A stretch of DNA of 64,000 bases from Sistotremastrum niveocremeum HHB9708 (GCA_001630475.1 KV419439.1:46421-110420); one strand, 5' to 3'. Positions 12,310 through 23,553 are shown, counted from the stretch's first letter. The notes: a model not told the origin generated them from the sequence alone. Numbers and translations are program-made.

Positions 12310-13540
12310 TTCAATTGCTAGGAAGGCACTTGAAGCTCACAAAGCTGCAACTCGTATTGCCCGTAAGGGTGGCACCTCTAGTTGTGAGTCGACGATCATC
12401 TTTCAGCAGTCTAACCCACGTACAGTCATGAGTTGGGGTTTAAGGGTGTTGGCTTTGACGATCGGCGATGACCCACCGATTGTCAGAGATGATGATTGGG
12501 AAGGCAAGAGATGGTCTATCGGTGAGCGAATGTTATTTGTGAGTGAATGAACGACTATCATCAGTTGGAATGACGCACCGTAGAGTTTTGAGTCGATCGT
12601 CTGTTAACTCATGCTTCTGAATCCATGTCAAAAGCCTCGCCAGGGACGCTAGAACAGGATTTCAACCAAACACACCTCGAGAGACGGCTTGAGTGGTCTT
12701 GCTGAATCTGCTTGCGAGGTAATTTGGTGCGACGGCGGCAGAGACGAGAGGTTGATCGAACGTCGAGGTGGCGTGATGGTTAGAACTTTGGGATTGATAT
12801 GATCGGCGGCGAAGGAGATCGCAGGTGGCACGAATGGTCCGCGTTATTAGGATTCGAGCGTTAGTGAGTTCATGATTCTTCTGCGGCAGTCTGACCACGC
12901 ACCTGAAAATCTCTATCCAATCCCGTAGATCACCATACCCTCAGCCCTCTCGATACCCACACCAGCGGCGACAACGAAGAAATCCAAGGAAGATCTAAAC
13001 AGTCAAAAACAGAGGAAGTTAGTATGTGACGCCTGACATCGTTCATCGAATACTAGCCCTTACTTACCTACAGCGTTCTTCGTCCTGTCTCATCGATCTG
13101 TCGAGATCAGAGGTGTCATCCAGGTAGGGGGGTGAGTTTCTGTAATACGTGAGTCAGAGATCATGTGTTAACGATCACATTGACGCACCTTTATGATTCA
13201 AGCCAGCGTATACCAAATCGTCCGGCCGATTCAATTTTTGAGTCGAGATTTCAGGGTTTAGGATTGGGGCGGTGAGAGTGGACGCTGATGATGACGTGGA
13301 GGTATGGGTTGGACGGACATCTGTCATCTGTGTGATGGTAGACTATGATCTTCGGGAGTCCGTGAGCAACTTGCGAAGTCTGAGTAACGCACCATCAGAT
13401 TTCCATCCTTGCGGTCTTCACCGACCTGAAGATATCGGTGGTATCATCGACGTCGATGCTGGAGAGGTGATGGTGTGAGAGATAGAGGTGTAGTACAGAG
13501 CATGAGAGCGGAGGTGCGTATCGCAGAATGGCTCTGCGTC
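12310..13540 (-). pseudogene. Decayed minus-strand host gene, family unknown
   Basis: On the minus strand several splice-like sites (GGTGCGTC donors near 12590, 12900, 13190 and 13400; GTAAGT near 13065) alternate with short plausible exons, for example segments reading NRPDDLVYAGLNHK, YLDDTSDLDRSM and SLDFFVVAAGVGIERAEG. They do not join into one convincing frame by eye and I recognise no domain. It may be a real gene whose exons I have mis-set, or a relic. Confidence 0.25.
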
Positions 13541-13837
13541 ATAGAGGAAACCGCTGAAGTCGGTTCAAACTCCGCTCGCGCTCTCCTCTTGCCTCGACAT
13601 TCCTCGTCGACGACACTGCACTATCATCGTCCACAACGCGTTGACGACCCTCGTTTTTCTCAAAACTGTTGAAAAAGTGCGTGTTAATCTCATTCCGTCT
13701 TTTACTGCACAAAAAACGCGTTGTAGGACTCCATCTCACCTCCCATGAGTGTCGTATGGGCCACCCAACCGCCCCAGCTCTCCATCAAAACCATCCTACC
13801 CAGTTGTCCCATCTCTTTACACTCCTAGGCACTCGTT

Positions 13838-13947
13838 GTGGGCAGACTAGTTCAAGGACGAAATCTCACTGTTCGTGAGCAGACTAGTCGGAGGACGAAA
13901 TCCCACAAGGGTGCTGTGAGCAGACTAGTCTCTGGACGAAATCTCAC
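13838..13947 (+). repeat. Three 32-bp hairpin-forming repeats
   Basis: Units at 13838-13869, 13875-13906 and 13916-13947 fit the pattern GTGRGCAGACTAGT, four variable bases, then GACGAAATCYCAC. Each can close an outer GTGRG/CYCAC stem (one G-T wobble in the first unit, one A-C mismatch in the second), with a small inner GTC/GAC stem in unit 3. The 3' arm of unit 1 can instead pair with the 5' arm of unit 2 across a 5-nt loop. Spacers are 5 and 9 bp. Conserved single-stranded-like blocks (CAGACTAG, ACGAAAT) between variable positions suggest a structured RNA or protein-binding site. It does not look coding. Confidence 0.6.
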
Positions 13948-14487
13948 AGCATTCGGCCGAAGAACCCATGACCAATGTGGTGCTGATACAGGCCATATTG
14001 GCGAGAGAAGCCTCCGTCCGCCAGACCCTGCAACTCTGGATGTACGCGGTTATCCTCATGGTGTATTGAAGGTGGTGCAGATGGGTAGGATCTCATGAGC
14101 TGGGGAAGGTATGTCTTATTCCTATTTCTTCTACGTGTCCCCTGCCAATCCACCGTGCTGTGCTGATCAGGATACTTAGATATTTATTTTGGCTTATCAG
14201 TATTATTCGGCGACGAGGACAGCAAGGTCTAACCGGTGAGGTTTCATATATTGTTATCTAGGCTACATCATTGATCACAATATTAGAATCAGAACAACGT
14301 TTGGAAACGTAAGTTTGAATATTAGAACATAGAATATTGCGTAGATCATAAGAGTAAAGTAATTAAATAATAAATATATTATTTTACACCCGCATTATCC
14401 AAATGGGAGAGGTCATGACACTCCATTGCGTGACAAATTGCCTTAAATGGCAACCCCGATGTTTCGGGGAGCCATCCGAGTGCCCGA

Positions 14488-14514
14488 GAGCAGACTGCAA
14501 ACTGCAGTCTGCTC
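14488..14514. repeat. Perfect 12-bp hairpin upstream of the island's first gene
   Basis: GAGCAGACTGCA, the loop AAC, then TGCAGTCTGCTC. With one bulged G the stem extends by CCGA/TCGG to 16 pairs. It lies 85 bp before the first ATG of the island and shares GAGCAGACT with the hairpin repeats at 13.84-13.95 kb. It may mark an element end or be a transcription or RNA-level signal. Confidence 0.7.
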
Positions 14515-14598
14515 GTCGGAGTTCGAAAAGACCGCGTGTGCTTAACGCCCTCGACATCGGCGACGACAACTGCAATCTAAGCTTCGTGAAATAACAGA

Positions 14599-16078
14599 AT
14601 GAGTGATATGTGAGCAGCTATAGTCTATAGACCTTATCAAAACATGACTTAGACTGTTCAACCGCGCTTCAGGCCTTTGCATGCAAACTCTGGAGCCATT
14701 TCTCTACGTGCTCCTCAACCGCTGGCTACTGTTCGCGCTCAAAAAGACCAACCAGATGAGCAAAGTAAAGCTATCTGGACACACTTTTCTGAGGGAAAAG
14801 CCGAACAAATCACTCAACTCATGCTGGTCTTGAACTCTCCCACCGATCTCATCCCCTCTGCCCCTATCTCAGACAACGCTGCCTTTGAGGACTGTGTCAA
14901 TGACCACAGAGTGTCTTGGGACTCTGCAGGCCTGGAACAGGTCCATTCTTTGCTGTTGAGAGCTGTCAAACGTTATCGGTTGCTCTCTCCGGACCTTGGA
15001 AGCCCGTCGACATCCACCAGGAACCAAACTAAAGAACAACAAGTCTCACTGGACTCGATCTCTCAGATTCTCACCCCAGGCATAGAGAAGGCATTGCTTG
15101 TTGGCATTTTGGATCGTTTGGAGATTGTTCAGACTGGCTGGACCCCACAATCTTCTCAATATCCCCAGAACTCTGTGGAGCAGAGGGTGACGGACGACGT
15201 CTACAACCAATGGATTGTGCCACTTAAGAAAGAAGCTGAAGGCCGCACCGATCTCTCCACCCAGGACTGGGCAAGAAAATTCCGCTCAAGTCTTAAGGCA
15301 ACAGCAGATAAGAAAGCGGAGACTCCTGTTGTTGGTCTCAACAACGTCATCAAATCTATTGTCCTGGCTGTTGAAGCTGCCCAGGTCGAAAAGAGCGTCT
15401 TCTGCAACTTCTGTGTGGCTGCTTTGGGCTGGCTCTGGCTCTGCCTTGAAACAGATGACCAAAGGACCGAGTTTTGCAAGTACGTGTTAATAGTCAAATT
15501 CCCAGTGTCACATTTTCTCAACAGAAACAGACAAGTCAATGGAGAGGTCCAACACTCCCATGACTGGTTTAAACCTGATAAGGCAGCAGCTAATACACTC
15601 AAGAGCACGCCCATCACCTTTTTGAAACCAGTGTTGGCTATGCTGGCGTATGGCCCCAACGTCCTGTTGTCTAAGACACGTTTGACTGAGGGACGAGAGT
15701 CCTTTAGAACGCTGGTTGTGGTGTGTATGATTTAAATTAAGAGCAAGGTGACTAATTTGATAAATTTAATTTCCTCAGGATTACATTGCACCGCTACATA
15801 GACCTGGTTTATTCCAGGCTCAGCTGGACGTCCTGTTGCTCAATATGGTGGTGCATATTGCATGTGCTGGGGCTGGTGTCTTTGATGCTGACTGGAAGCG
15901 GATTCGAGAGTGGGGCGCCAAGCTTGAAACCCACAAGCAGGCACAAGGAGAGCCCTGGGGCTGGAAAAGGATTCCCATAACATGGCAGCCGGTTTGGATC
16001 TCTATTTTGTCTGCCTTTTACATATATCTGAGCAACGATTACAGGAGACACCACGGCAGCGTATTGTCGAGGTGGTGA
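14599..16078 (+). CDS. Unknown protein, first gene of the island (about 437 aa)
   Basis: Exons 14599-14609, 14673-15479, 15525-15720 and 15779-16078 join in frame to 437 codons. A tiny first exon supplies MSDM, which then continues PLHANSGAIS; without it the long second exon has no ATG. I recognise no domain. The middle has a Cys-rich hydrophobic run (SVFCNFCVAALGWLWLCL) and the end is Trp-rich. The stop codon overlaps the start of the JmjC-like gene as TGATG. An alternative splice from about 15990 to the acceptor at about 16043 would read straight through into the next protein in frame, so the two may be one fusion gene. No homologue is seen elsewhere in the window. Confidence 0.7.
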
Positions 16079-18290
16079 TGCCTAGTACGGGAGCCAACAA
16101 CAAGCCACAAGGGAGTACAGCCACTGCAGCCAAGCCAAAACAGGGAGCAAAGAAGAAATCCGGCGATTCGGAGCAGACCCAGGTGTCAAAGAAATCGAAG
16201 AAACCCAAGAAACCCAAAAACACAGTCAATGACAAAACCCCAGAACAGGAGGATGAAGAGGATGATCAGGAGAAAAGTGGCGATTATGTTGCTCCTATAG
16301 CAACCCAACAAGGTCGACGTCTGGGAACCCACTCCAAATCCAGATTTCCTTCACCTGGTCCATGGCCTGATATTTCGGACTACGATATGCACCCCCCATT
16401 TGCTTCTCTTGATCCAGTTCCTGATTCTGAGGATGAGACGGATGATAAGGTAAGCCCTCATTTGCTGCAATGACATTCTCTCACAATTACAGGCCGTGTA
16501 TGACATATATAAACAAATCCCTCATCACTGGCCAAAGGACAAATGTCATGCGATGCATCGGGCATATCTGATTGAACACAATGACTACTGGACATTGTCC
16601 AAGCTCCCCATTAGATACTGTCAAAAAACGGTGAGTGAGATTGTTTGGCTTCGAGTGTTTCTAACGTGTCACGTTAGGAACCTGCCCTTGTACAGCTGGA
16701 TTCAATGTTGACAAGATTTTTCCTCAAACCCGCAATGAAACCGCTCACTGACCGGCCATTTGGGATACGCATGATGACAGACGACCAGTGGTGCAAGTTA
16801 AATTTTGCTGAATCAAGCAAGGTGCTGGTTGATAAAACGCTGCTCATCTGTGGCCAAGGATCTAGGGAGCCTGAAACAGATGGTGATCCTCTGGCTATTC
16901 TTGAGCAAAATTTTCATTTGGATTTGTTGGCAAACAGGGAAGTTTCCAGTGCGTTTCATCCTTCTCAGAATGTACATCAGAATGAATTTGTCTGTCAGAT
17001 TTGAAGCTTCAACATTGGGATGAGATCAGGTCCACTCGCTCCACTTCTATTGAAAGTGAGGATGAGGATGAGGTACCTCACTCCGAAGATATGTTGCAGC
17101 AAGCTTGCTTGAAACGTCTTAACAGCAAGCATCATATTCTCAATTTTCTTGATTTGCCATCACAAGAGAGATTCCCCATTCCAGAGATCCTTCTGTATGG
17201 CCTTTTCCTGCTCTACAGTATTGTGCTGATTTTATACAGTGCAATGGTTGATATACGCAAAGCAGCCACTTTTGGTCCCCAATACCAATGCAAAGTCACA
17301 GGCAAAGTGTCCTTTCTCATGGCATCCACCGGTGGTGCATACACAGACTGGCATGCTCATGGAAATGGTGTCTACACATGGTACTATGTGTGTGCTGGGG
17401 CTCTGGTTCTCTCCATCAAGACCCGTTCAGGAGCGGAGGAGAAGGAGGCTCAGACAGCCAAGGAGCAGACAAAAGTAGAGGATTCGCAGACAGCCTCACT
17501 GTCGGTCAATGATCATATGTAAGTTCAAGTAGTATATTCAAATCCTCAACTGACCAGTCATACTATTCAGTATTATCCCACCAGGTGGCATACATCGCAC
17601 CTTCACAATTGGCACAAGTGTATGCAAAGGAGGCTTCTTTTATCTTGCTGATGGATTTGAGCTGACGTTGGACGCTATGCTGGAGGAGCACTTTGATTTG
17701 GACATGTGCAATGGCACTGATCCGACCCTCACTGTCCACCTGTTGATGCTTTGGCGGTATTATTCAGAAATGTGGGACCGGGACAACAGAGAGTTAAATG
17801 GTATGTTCACCCCTTTTTGTGAAAACCAAAACTCAGACAACATGTGATAGAGCGTCTACCAAAGAGTTCCTCCTTTGCTGCTCTATTGGTGATCATAGAG
17901 TATCTCCGCCTCCTAGTCCCAAAGTTGGATCCGACCTCGGCAACACTCTATTGGCCAAAAGGTTATGTGCAAGATCGTGCTGCTGTGCAACAGCTTCTCC
18001 TCAAGTGGATACAGAAGTTAGACCCCACTGATGCACGCAACGCTGATCTTCTGCAGAAGTACAAGCGCAAGAAAGCAGAAGTCCATGAACGTCTTCAGAA
18101 GGTCCCAAAGAATCAGCATCAACAAGATCTCTGGGATGAGTGCGATCCCCGCAAGGACGTTGAGCGATATTTCTGTACGGAGGAGGAGCGCATCACAGCA
18201 GAGAAGAAGGGTGAAAGCTTGGAACTGTCCCGTTTTGCTGATGTTAAGTTTACTGTTGATCATGCGTTGACTTTGCCTGTGCTAGATTGA
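16078..18290 (+). CDS. JmjC-like protein of the island (about 641 aa)
   Basis: Exons 16078-16449, 16493-16630, 16678-16948, 16999-17194, 17240-17518, 17571-17800 and 17851-18290 sum to 1926 nt in one frame. The N-terminus is Lys/Pro-rich and acidic (disordered, likely nuclear). The core resembles KDM2/PHF8-type JmjC domains: VSFLMASTGGAYTDWHAHG, then VYTWYYVCAGALVLSI, then after a charged insert IIPPGGIHRTFTIGTSV and GGFF. JmjC proteins use Fe(II) and 2-oxoglutarate to hydroxylate or demethylate proteins; the usual HxD iron pair is HAH here, while the distal His (GGIH) is kept. Activity is therefore uncertain. The intron at 17195-17239 is inferred from context. It follows the preceding gene with overlapping stop and start, so it could also be the 3' half of a larger gene. 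Confidence 0.7.
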
Positions 18291-18747
18291 TGTATTGATT
18301 ACTGTGTTCATTGCTCAATAATTCACCATCTTGTTGTACGTCTGACAATGAACTCCATGATCACGTCATCAACCAATCCAGGAGCAAAAATGACAAGGCA
18401 AGGTTCTGATGGGCAGATGTGCCTGAACAAGGGTCAGTGTCATCTCCGGACTGATCGGTACTTGTTACAAGAATAAATAGACCCTTGCCTAATTTATCCA
18501 GGGCAGCTTTCCATCCGACATCTCCTTGGCAGCGTTTGCCGGCAGGCAAGGCTCGGGCTCCTCATCAATCAGACTTCTCTCAATAACAGCACCGGCCATC
18601 CTAAATAAGGTATGGCACACTGACCATTCTTCTCTGGGCATCGGCCGAACAAACACAAGGGGGTCACCTCAGGCCCCTCTCATAAAAAGTCGCAATCGTC
18701 TTGACGCAAAGGTGGTGGTCTTCTGCACTCTGATTTCCTTTGCCAAT

Positions 18748-19699
18748 ATGTCTAGCCAACCTCTGAACTCCAGCTATAATGCGCTCTCTGGTGTACATTT
18801 CTATGCTGTGGCGCGTGGCCGTGTCCCAGGCATATATCACACCTCGTACGTCTCCCTGTTGTCATTTTTCACCGAGCTGGCTTATATCAGATATTGCAGG
18901 GAAGAGGCCCGTCAGCAGACAGAGGGATTCTCCAGGGCTTCCTGGAGGCATTTTGTGACCCGTGCTGAGGCTGAGGAATATATCAGAGTCAACGGCGACA
19001 TTAGTGAGTGACTGTGAATTGATGACTTATTGCTAAAAACTGACGGAAGTGCGAGCAGTGCCGAGAGCAGCTAGGGCCATGTCCCCTTCAGCTGAGCAGT
19101 CCTCAACTGCCAATGGCCAGCTTGTCGACTCTCCTTTGCCCCACCACTACAATCTATCATCTCAACCTGACCCAGCCAGTCAGGCCCTCACTCCTCCCCC
19201 ACCAGCTCAGCCCCGGGCTTATGCCTCTGGTGGCCTGTACATTCGTCCTGTGGCAGCCTCTCCCGGCCCCTTCAGTGCACACCCCGACAATGTCCATTCC
19301 CCATCGTCTCTGCGCACCTCTCAGCTGAGCTTCCACAGCTCTATCCAGAGTATGTCCTCCGGAGAAGCAGCCCTCTGGACTGAATCTGCCCCCTCTGTTC
19401 GTGTCAGGCAAGAAGACCAGGAGGAGGCCCCACCTGTCCCCCAGATCCGTATGGCCCCCCCTCGCGCGTTGACTGCCATTCCTGGCATTTCTCTTGCTCA
19501 TCATTTCCTTCCATCGGAGATGCGTCAGTATCTTGCACTCCATTGTTGGACCCCTGAGAGCGCTATCATTGTAGCTGGTATCCTCGTTAAGGCCAAGACT
19601 CTTGCTGACTTCTTCAATGCTCTCATTGATGCAGGGATGTATAAGGGGGAGGCTAGCTACTTCACCGATATTTCTAAGGACTTTATTGGTAAATTTTAG
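18748..19699 (+). CDS. Protein with RNase H1 N-terminal (viroplasmin-type) domain (283 aa)
   Basis: Exons 18748-18845, 18891-19003 and 19059-19699 join in frame. Residues about 15-60 read FYAVARGRVPGIY, then EEARQQTEGFSRASWRHF and RAEAEEYI. This is the pattern of the small domain at the N-terminus of eukaryotic RNase H1 and of caulimovirus protein VI, which binds RNA/DNA hybrids or double-stranded RNA. No RNase H catalytic domain follows; instead a long Pro/Ser-rich linker leads to a C-terminal helical segment (about 160-210). In basidiomycetes this small domain is common in proteins without an RNase H core. Its presence beside an integrase suggests a nucleic-acid-binding accessory role, which is inference. 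Confidence 0.7.
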
Positions 19700-19885
19700 T
19701 AGAACATTTTCTTCGTACTGCAAAGCCTTTTCTTGTGTTAAAAGACGGTTTTGATAGATGCCTAGTATGTAGACTCTTGAGTTGTGTAGTCACATGTACT
19801 CGATGGTCATTATGCATCATGTTTCAACCACTACCCCTGCTCGCATTTGCGTGAATCAGAACATTGTATATAAGTCACAAGTAAA

Positions 19886-22094
19886 TCAATGCTCCTCCAC
19901 CTCACTGTCTTCCTCACCCTCATCCATAGTCAGCTCAGTCATCAAGTGAAGCCCACGTATCCACTGTCGGGCCCTGGGCTCCCACACAGCAGTTGGTAGA
20001 AGCAGCTTCTCTGCTTTCCTAGCTACCTCAATGGTAATATGAGGGTCCCAAGCAACATAATTATCGTCTGTCTCCAGAAGTCCATAATCTTCTGGAGTGC
20101 GGTCCTCTTCTTGTGCCGCATTAACCAGGTTGCCAAAGTCTGCTATTATTTCTTCATCTGGAAAAGGGCACACAAGACGGGGCACGTGTCGTCGCCCAAT
20201 GTTGAAGATGTTTCTTAAATTTGATACCTCGGCGTTTTCTTCTTCAGCATCTGTCTCTGTCTCACTACATCACAGCAATGAGATAATGGTCAAGAGTGGT
20301 CATAGAGCTCACCTTTCCGAACCACTGTCATCTTCAGAATCAGATGGCGGATCAACCCCTTGCTGGGCCTCAGGTGCTGCCAGTGCCCCAAAATATTTGC
20401 CCAAAATCGAACGGTTGTCAGACAAGAACTCATCATCATGCACCTCCAGGTGATATCCATGTTTCAAAATCCCCAGAGCACGGAGATCCTACAAAGCATT
20501 TAAGAAATAGAAGAAGTGCAGGCAAGAAACTTCTGAAAAAATTAGACCTACTAATTGTACTTTTGAGTGCTCTGGAGTACTAAAAAGTACTCAAAAGTAC
20601 AATTAGTAGGTCTAATTTTTTCAGAAGAAGCAGACATACAGCTGGTGATCCTTCTCCGGTTGAAGTACCAGAAATTGGGTGGTGGTTCCACATTGCCTGG
20701 AAGTCTGTGCATGCGTCTTGTATGTCACTCAAAAAGAGAAAGCTGATCAACCAGATATGATGTGGATTTTTACGATCCAAGAAGAAGCGCTCTTCTAAGC
20801 GGAGGAAGAAGGCCTTCCATCCCCTGGCAAACTGACTCCCAACCTCACGCCACAAACGCTCAATGCGTGTATTATGTGTGGACCTGGGGTCATTTTGAGC
20901 AGGATTCATTATAATACAAGGCACTCACGTTCCAAAGATGTAAGAGGCTCTATTTGGGCCCCGGACTTGAATCATCTCCCGAGCGACCTTGATGTTTTCT
21001 CCCCCCCTATCACCTCGTACTCTTGATGGCCGACCATAGGTGTTTATTGCACCATGGAATACATCCAGCACTTGAGCGCTGGAGTTTGTGGAGCTAGCAA
21101 CAAGGCCAACAATCTAATCAAGGATCAATATTGTGCACCAGAACAAAGCTGTAAGTGACTCACAGTCCGACAATAAGCATCTATCATGCCATGGATGACA
21201 ATCCCAAAGATGATAAGTTTGTGATGTCCATCCATGCTCCAAAGAGCATTAGGGCGCTTCACATGATAGTCCCTCCTAGCAATAGCATTTCTCCGTCTGA
21301 GCTGAACTCCCACCCCATCTACCCGGTGCATGCAGGCTATCAACCTGCGTCTCTGAATACGCAAGCCTTGAGCACTGATAAAGCCCCGCAGATATCTGAG
21401 TCCAGAGTTCGGTCGTGCCTCTCGAAACTTGTTGAATAGGGCATCAATCTCTTGGTCACTAATGACTGTGAACTTCTTGTCAATGCCGTACTGACGCATG
21501 TATTTGCGGAGTGTCTTCCTGTTGACATGAAGAACATTGGCAAGTTGTTGAATAGTGATGCGCTTGCTGGAGGAGAAGGTGTTCCGTATCACAGCTTCAT
21601 CTATGACCTTGGCTGGCCTTCCTCGCCTCCCAGTCCGATGAATGTGAATGCTTTGGATATGACCTATCTTGCGATCCTCCCTTGATACAACATTAAAATG
21701 GACGGAATCTCTGGCACACAAAATCTTACCGACTGAGTGTGGCCCTGGCAGCATCAGTTAGCCGACCTTGCATTTGCAGAAAGGCTTCTGCCATGTGTTC
21801 CTCCCATTCAGCGTTATTCACTTGGACCACAAGAGCAGCTATCAGATCTTCATGAGCTTTAAATTGCTGATTTGCGACCTGAAAGCGAAGTGGATCTGTA
21901 TCCTCTTGTGACAGCAATCTGGATCCACGCTCCCATGACTCTTTGATCAGAGCGTAGCCTTCTAGGACGGCTTGAGGTTGATTGGGAGGTAAATCAGGTA
22001 GTTCAACATCATCATCTTCTTCAGAGCTTTCCTCAGAGCCCTCCTCAGAGTTAGGCATGTTCGTGTGAGGATTGGATCTCCGAACGGTTTCCAA
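19886..22094 (-). CDS. DDE integrase/transposase, IS3-like eukaryotic type (about 621 aa)
   Basis: Six exons on the minus strand (22094-21730, 21680-21164, 21113-20929, 20883-20640, 20488-20313, 20264-19886) give one frame. An acidic N-terminus precedes a helix-turn-helix (ITIQQLANVLHVNRKTLRKY), then an IS3-type HTH_21-like segment (NSGLRYLRGFISAQGLRIQ). The rve core follows: LWSMDGHHKL (Asp 1), FGIVIHGMIDAY, RVRGDRGGENI (Asp 2) and NTRIERLWREVG (Glu). The three acidic residues are all present. The C-terminus is acidic and of unknown role. This family is widespread in fungi and animals and distinct from LTR-element integrases because it lacks the zinc finger and neighbouring reverse transcriptase. 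An alternative start is the ATG at 22058. The fourth intron (20489-20639) is enlarged by a palindrome. It shares a short divergent promoter with the BTB-like gene. Confidence 0.85.
20530..20627. repeat. 98-bp near-perfect palindrome inside an integrase intron
   Basis: The left arm begins CTTCTGAAAAAATTAGACC and continues for about 40 bp; the right arm is its exact reverse complement, with a short central loop around CTCTGGAGTACTAAAA. It sits wholly within the 151-bp fourth intron of the integrase gene; without it the intron would be about 53 bp, the local norm. That points to insertion of a foldback/MITE-like unit. Perfect arms imply it is young or kept identical by gene conversion. No clear target duplication was found. 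Confidence 0.9.
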
Positions 22095-22135
22095 AGACCC
22101 TAAGTCACAAGCGGCGTCTCTTGTCTCTCTCCAGT
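22095..22135. promoter_or_regulatory. Short divergent promoter between integrase and BTB-like genes
   Basis: Only 41 bp separate the chosen ATG codons of the minus-strand integrase and the plus-strand BTB-like gene (77 bp if the downstream integrase ATG is used). The spacer contains CCTAAGTCACAAGCGGCG and a CT-rich run. Coupled expression is inferred from geometry only; the true starts may lie further apart. Confidence 0.4.
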
Positions 22136-23317
22136 ATGATGAGCAACCAGCTTGGCCCCCTCTGGTCGCTTGCTACCTCACAAAGGCATCAAAACCCCCA
22201 AACCCCCACTCCCCATGATCCTACACAGGCAACACCTGCAACCAGCACCCCAGATGGATTCAACATTGGAGAACAAGATCAGCCTATATCGCTTTTCACT
22301 CAGAGTCAAAGAGGTCTCCCTAGAGGACCTCTGGCAAGACGCTCTCCAACCCCAGACAGCCCCCCTCCGTATGGCCCAGCTGAGCGTCATTATATCTACT
22401 ATGAGGAGCAGGACTTGTTTCACATGAGGGTACGTTCCATTGGATTTAATTTACCGGTTGTGCTCATTGCTCTCAGGCTGGTGACCAGCTGTTCCGATTT
22501 CCAGTCAACTGGATCACGGACATCAGTGAGCCACTGAAGCTGCTGGCAAATGTCAACCCCGAGAACTCCAAGGAAGGGAAAAGTGATCGCTACCCCATCT
22601 TCCTTCCTGATGCGCCTGAGGAGTGGGCTGCCTATCTATCTTGGAGGACACGCACAAAGTGAGTATCTTGTTTTAGCTTCCAACCACAATTGATTCCCTT
22701 TTTCCAGCCCTCCAGACACGACTGAACAGTGGCGTCACCTTTTGAACATCAGCCACAAGTACTGCATGGAAGAACCCAAGGCCGACGCCATCCTCGCTCT
22801 TGAGAAGATTGGCGACTTCCCTCTCAGCACCAAGCTCCAGCTTTGCAGCCAATATCGCATCACTTCTTGGTTCTTGCCCACCCTTTCCGCATTCCTCGCC
22901 ATTCCCAACAAGGACTACACCCCAGAAGATTTTATCAACCTTGGAGAAAAAATGCATGGCATTATCCAGCTCAAAGGCGCGCTTGACTACTTCTACAAAG
23001 AGCTCCTCAGCAACACCTTCGAGGTCCTCCATCTCTGTGATACCTCTGAAGAGGAGGACTGTCAGGCCGATTGGAACGCATTTTTTAATGAGATCATTGC
23101 TCTCATGTGTCATCCAGACCAGCCAATACGCGGCATCGAAGCAGAGAAAGTTCTCCAGGCCAAGACCGAGGATTGCCGTCTCTGTTTCAGGATGGGACGC
23201 GACTCTATTGTTGACAAGGGGATCCTAGTCCAAGATCGAGAAATCTTGATCGCAGGGGTGGGGGCTATCGCCGAGAGCTTTGGGTTTGCCGCTGCCGAAT
23301 TTCCTGATATAGAATAG
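22136..23317 (+). CDS. BTB/POZ-like domain protein of the island (361 aa)
   Basis: Exons 22136-22429, 22477-22658 and 22708-23317 join in frame. A Pro/Ser/Thr-rich N-terminus (about 1-85) is followed by a stretch resembling the BTB fold common in basidiomycetes: QLFRFPVNWITDISEPLKLL, DRYPIFLPDAPEEW, YLSW, then HLLNISHKYCMEEPKADAI. The rest is helical with several Cys. BTB proteins pair with themselves or with cullin-3. The match is by pattern only; the exact family is uncertain. Two adjacent ATGs (22136 and 22139) are possible starts. Confidence 0.65.
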
Positions 23318-23553
23318 TGCTTCTGCTGTATTAGCGTAAATGCTTCTGGTCTAAAATGGTTGCCTTGGTCCTGAATCTAGATCTTGATTTTTAAGCGAGT
23401 GTGACAGCGCCACTCAGATTCATTTTCCGGCTTTGTCGGACTTGTCGGAGTGTGGTTGAAACCAAAGCATCGTCAAAACCAACTTCCATTTTCTGTCCGT
23501 AACCCCAACTTGAATTGCCCAACTGCACTCTGTCTTTACTGCCAAGCCGCCCT

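Noticed and set aside
13838-13947. Hammerhead ribozymes suggested by GGACGAAAT blocks
   Set aside because: The other half of the core should read CTGANGA; all three units have CAGACTA instead, and the outer arms pair with each other in a way the hammerhead does not.
13838-13947. CRISPR array suggested by three regularly spaced repeats
   Set aside because: Spacers are only 5 and 9 bp, repeats vary internally and the genome is fungal.
19886-22094. LTR retrotransposon integrase
   Set aside because: No reverse transcriptase, RNase H core, protease or long terminal repeats nearby, and no zinc-binding N-terminus; the HTH segments point to an IS3-like DNA transposase.
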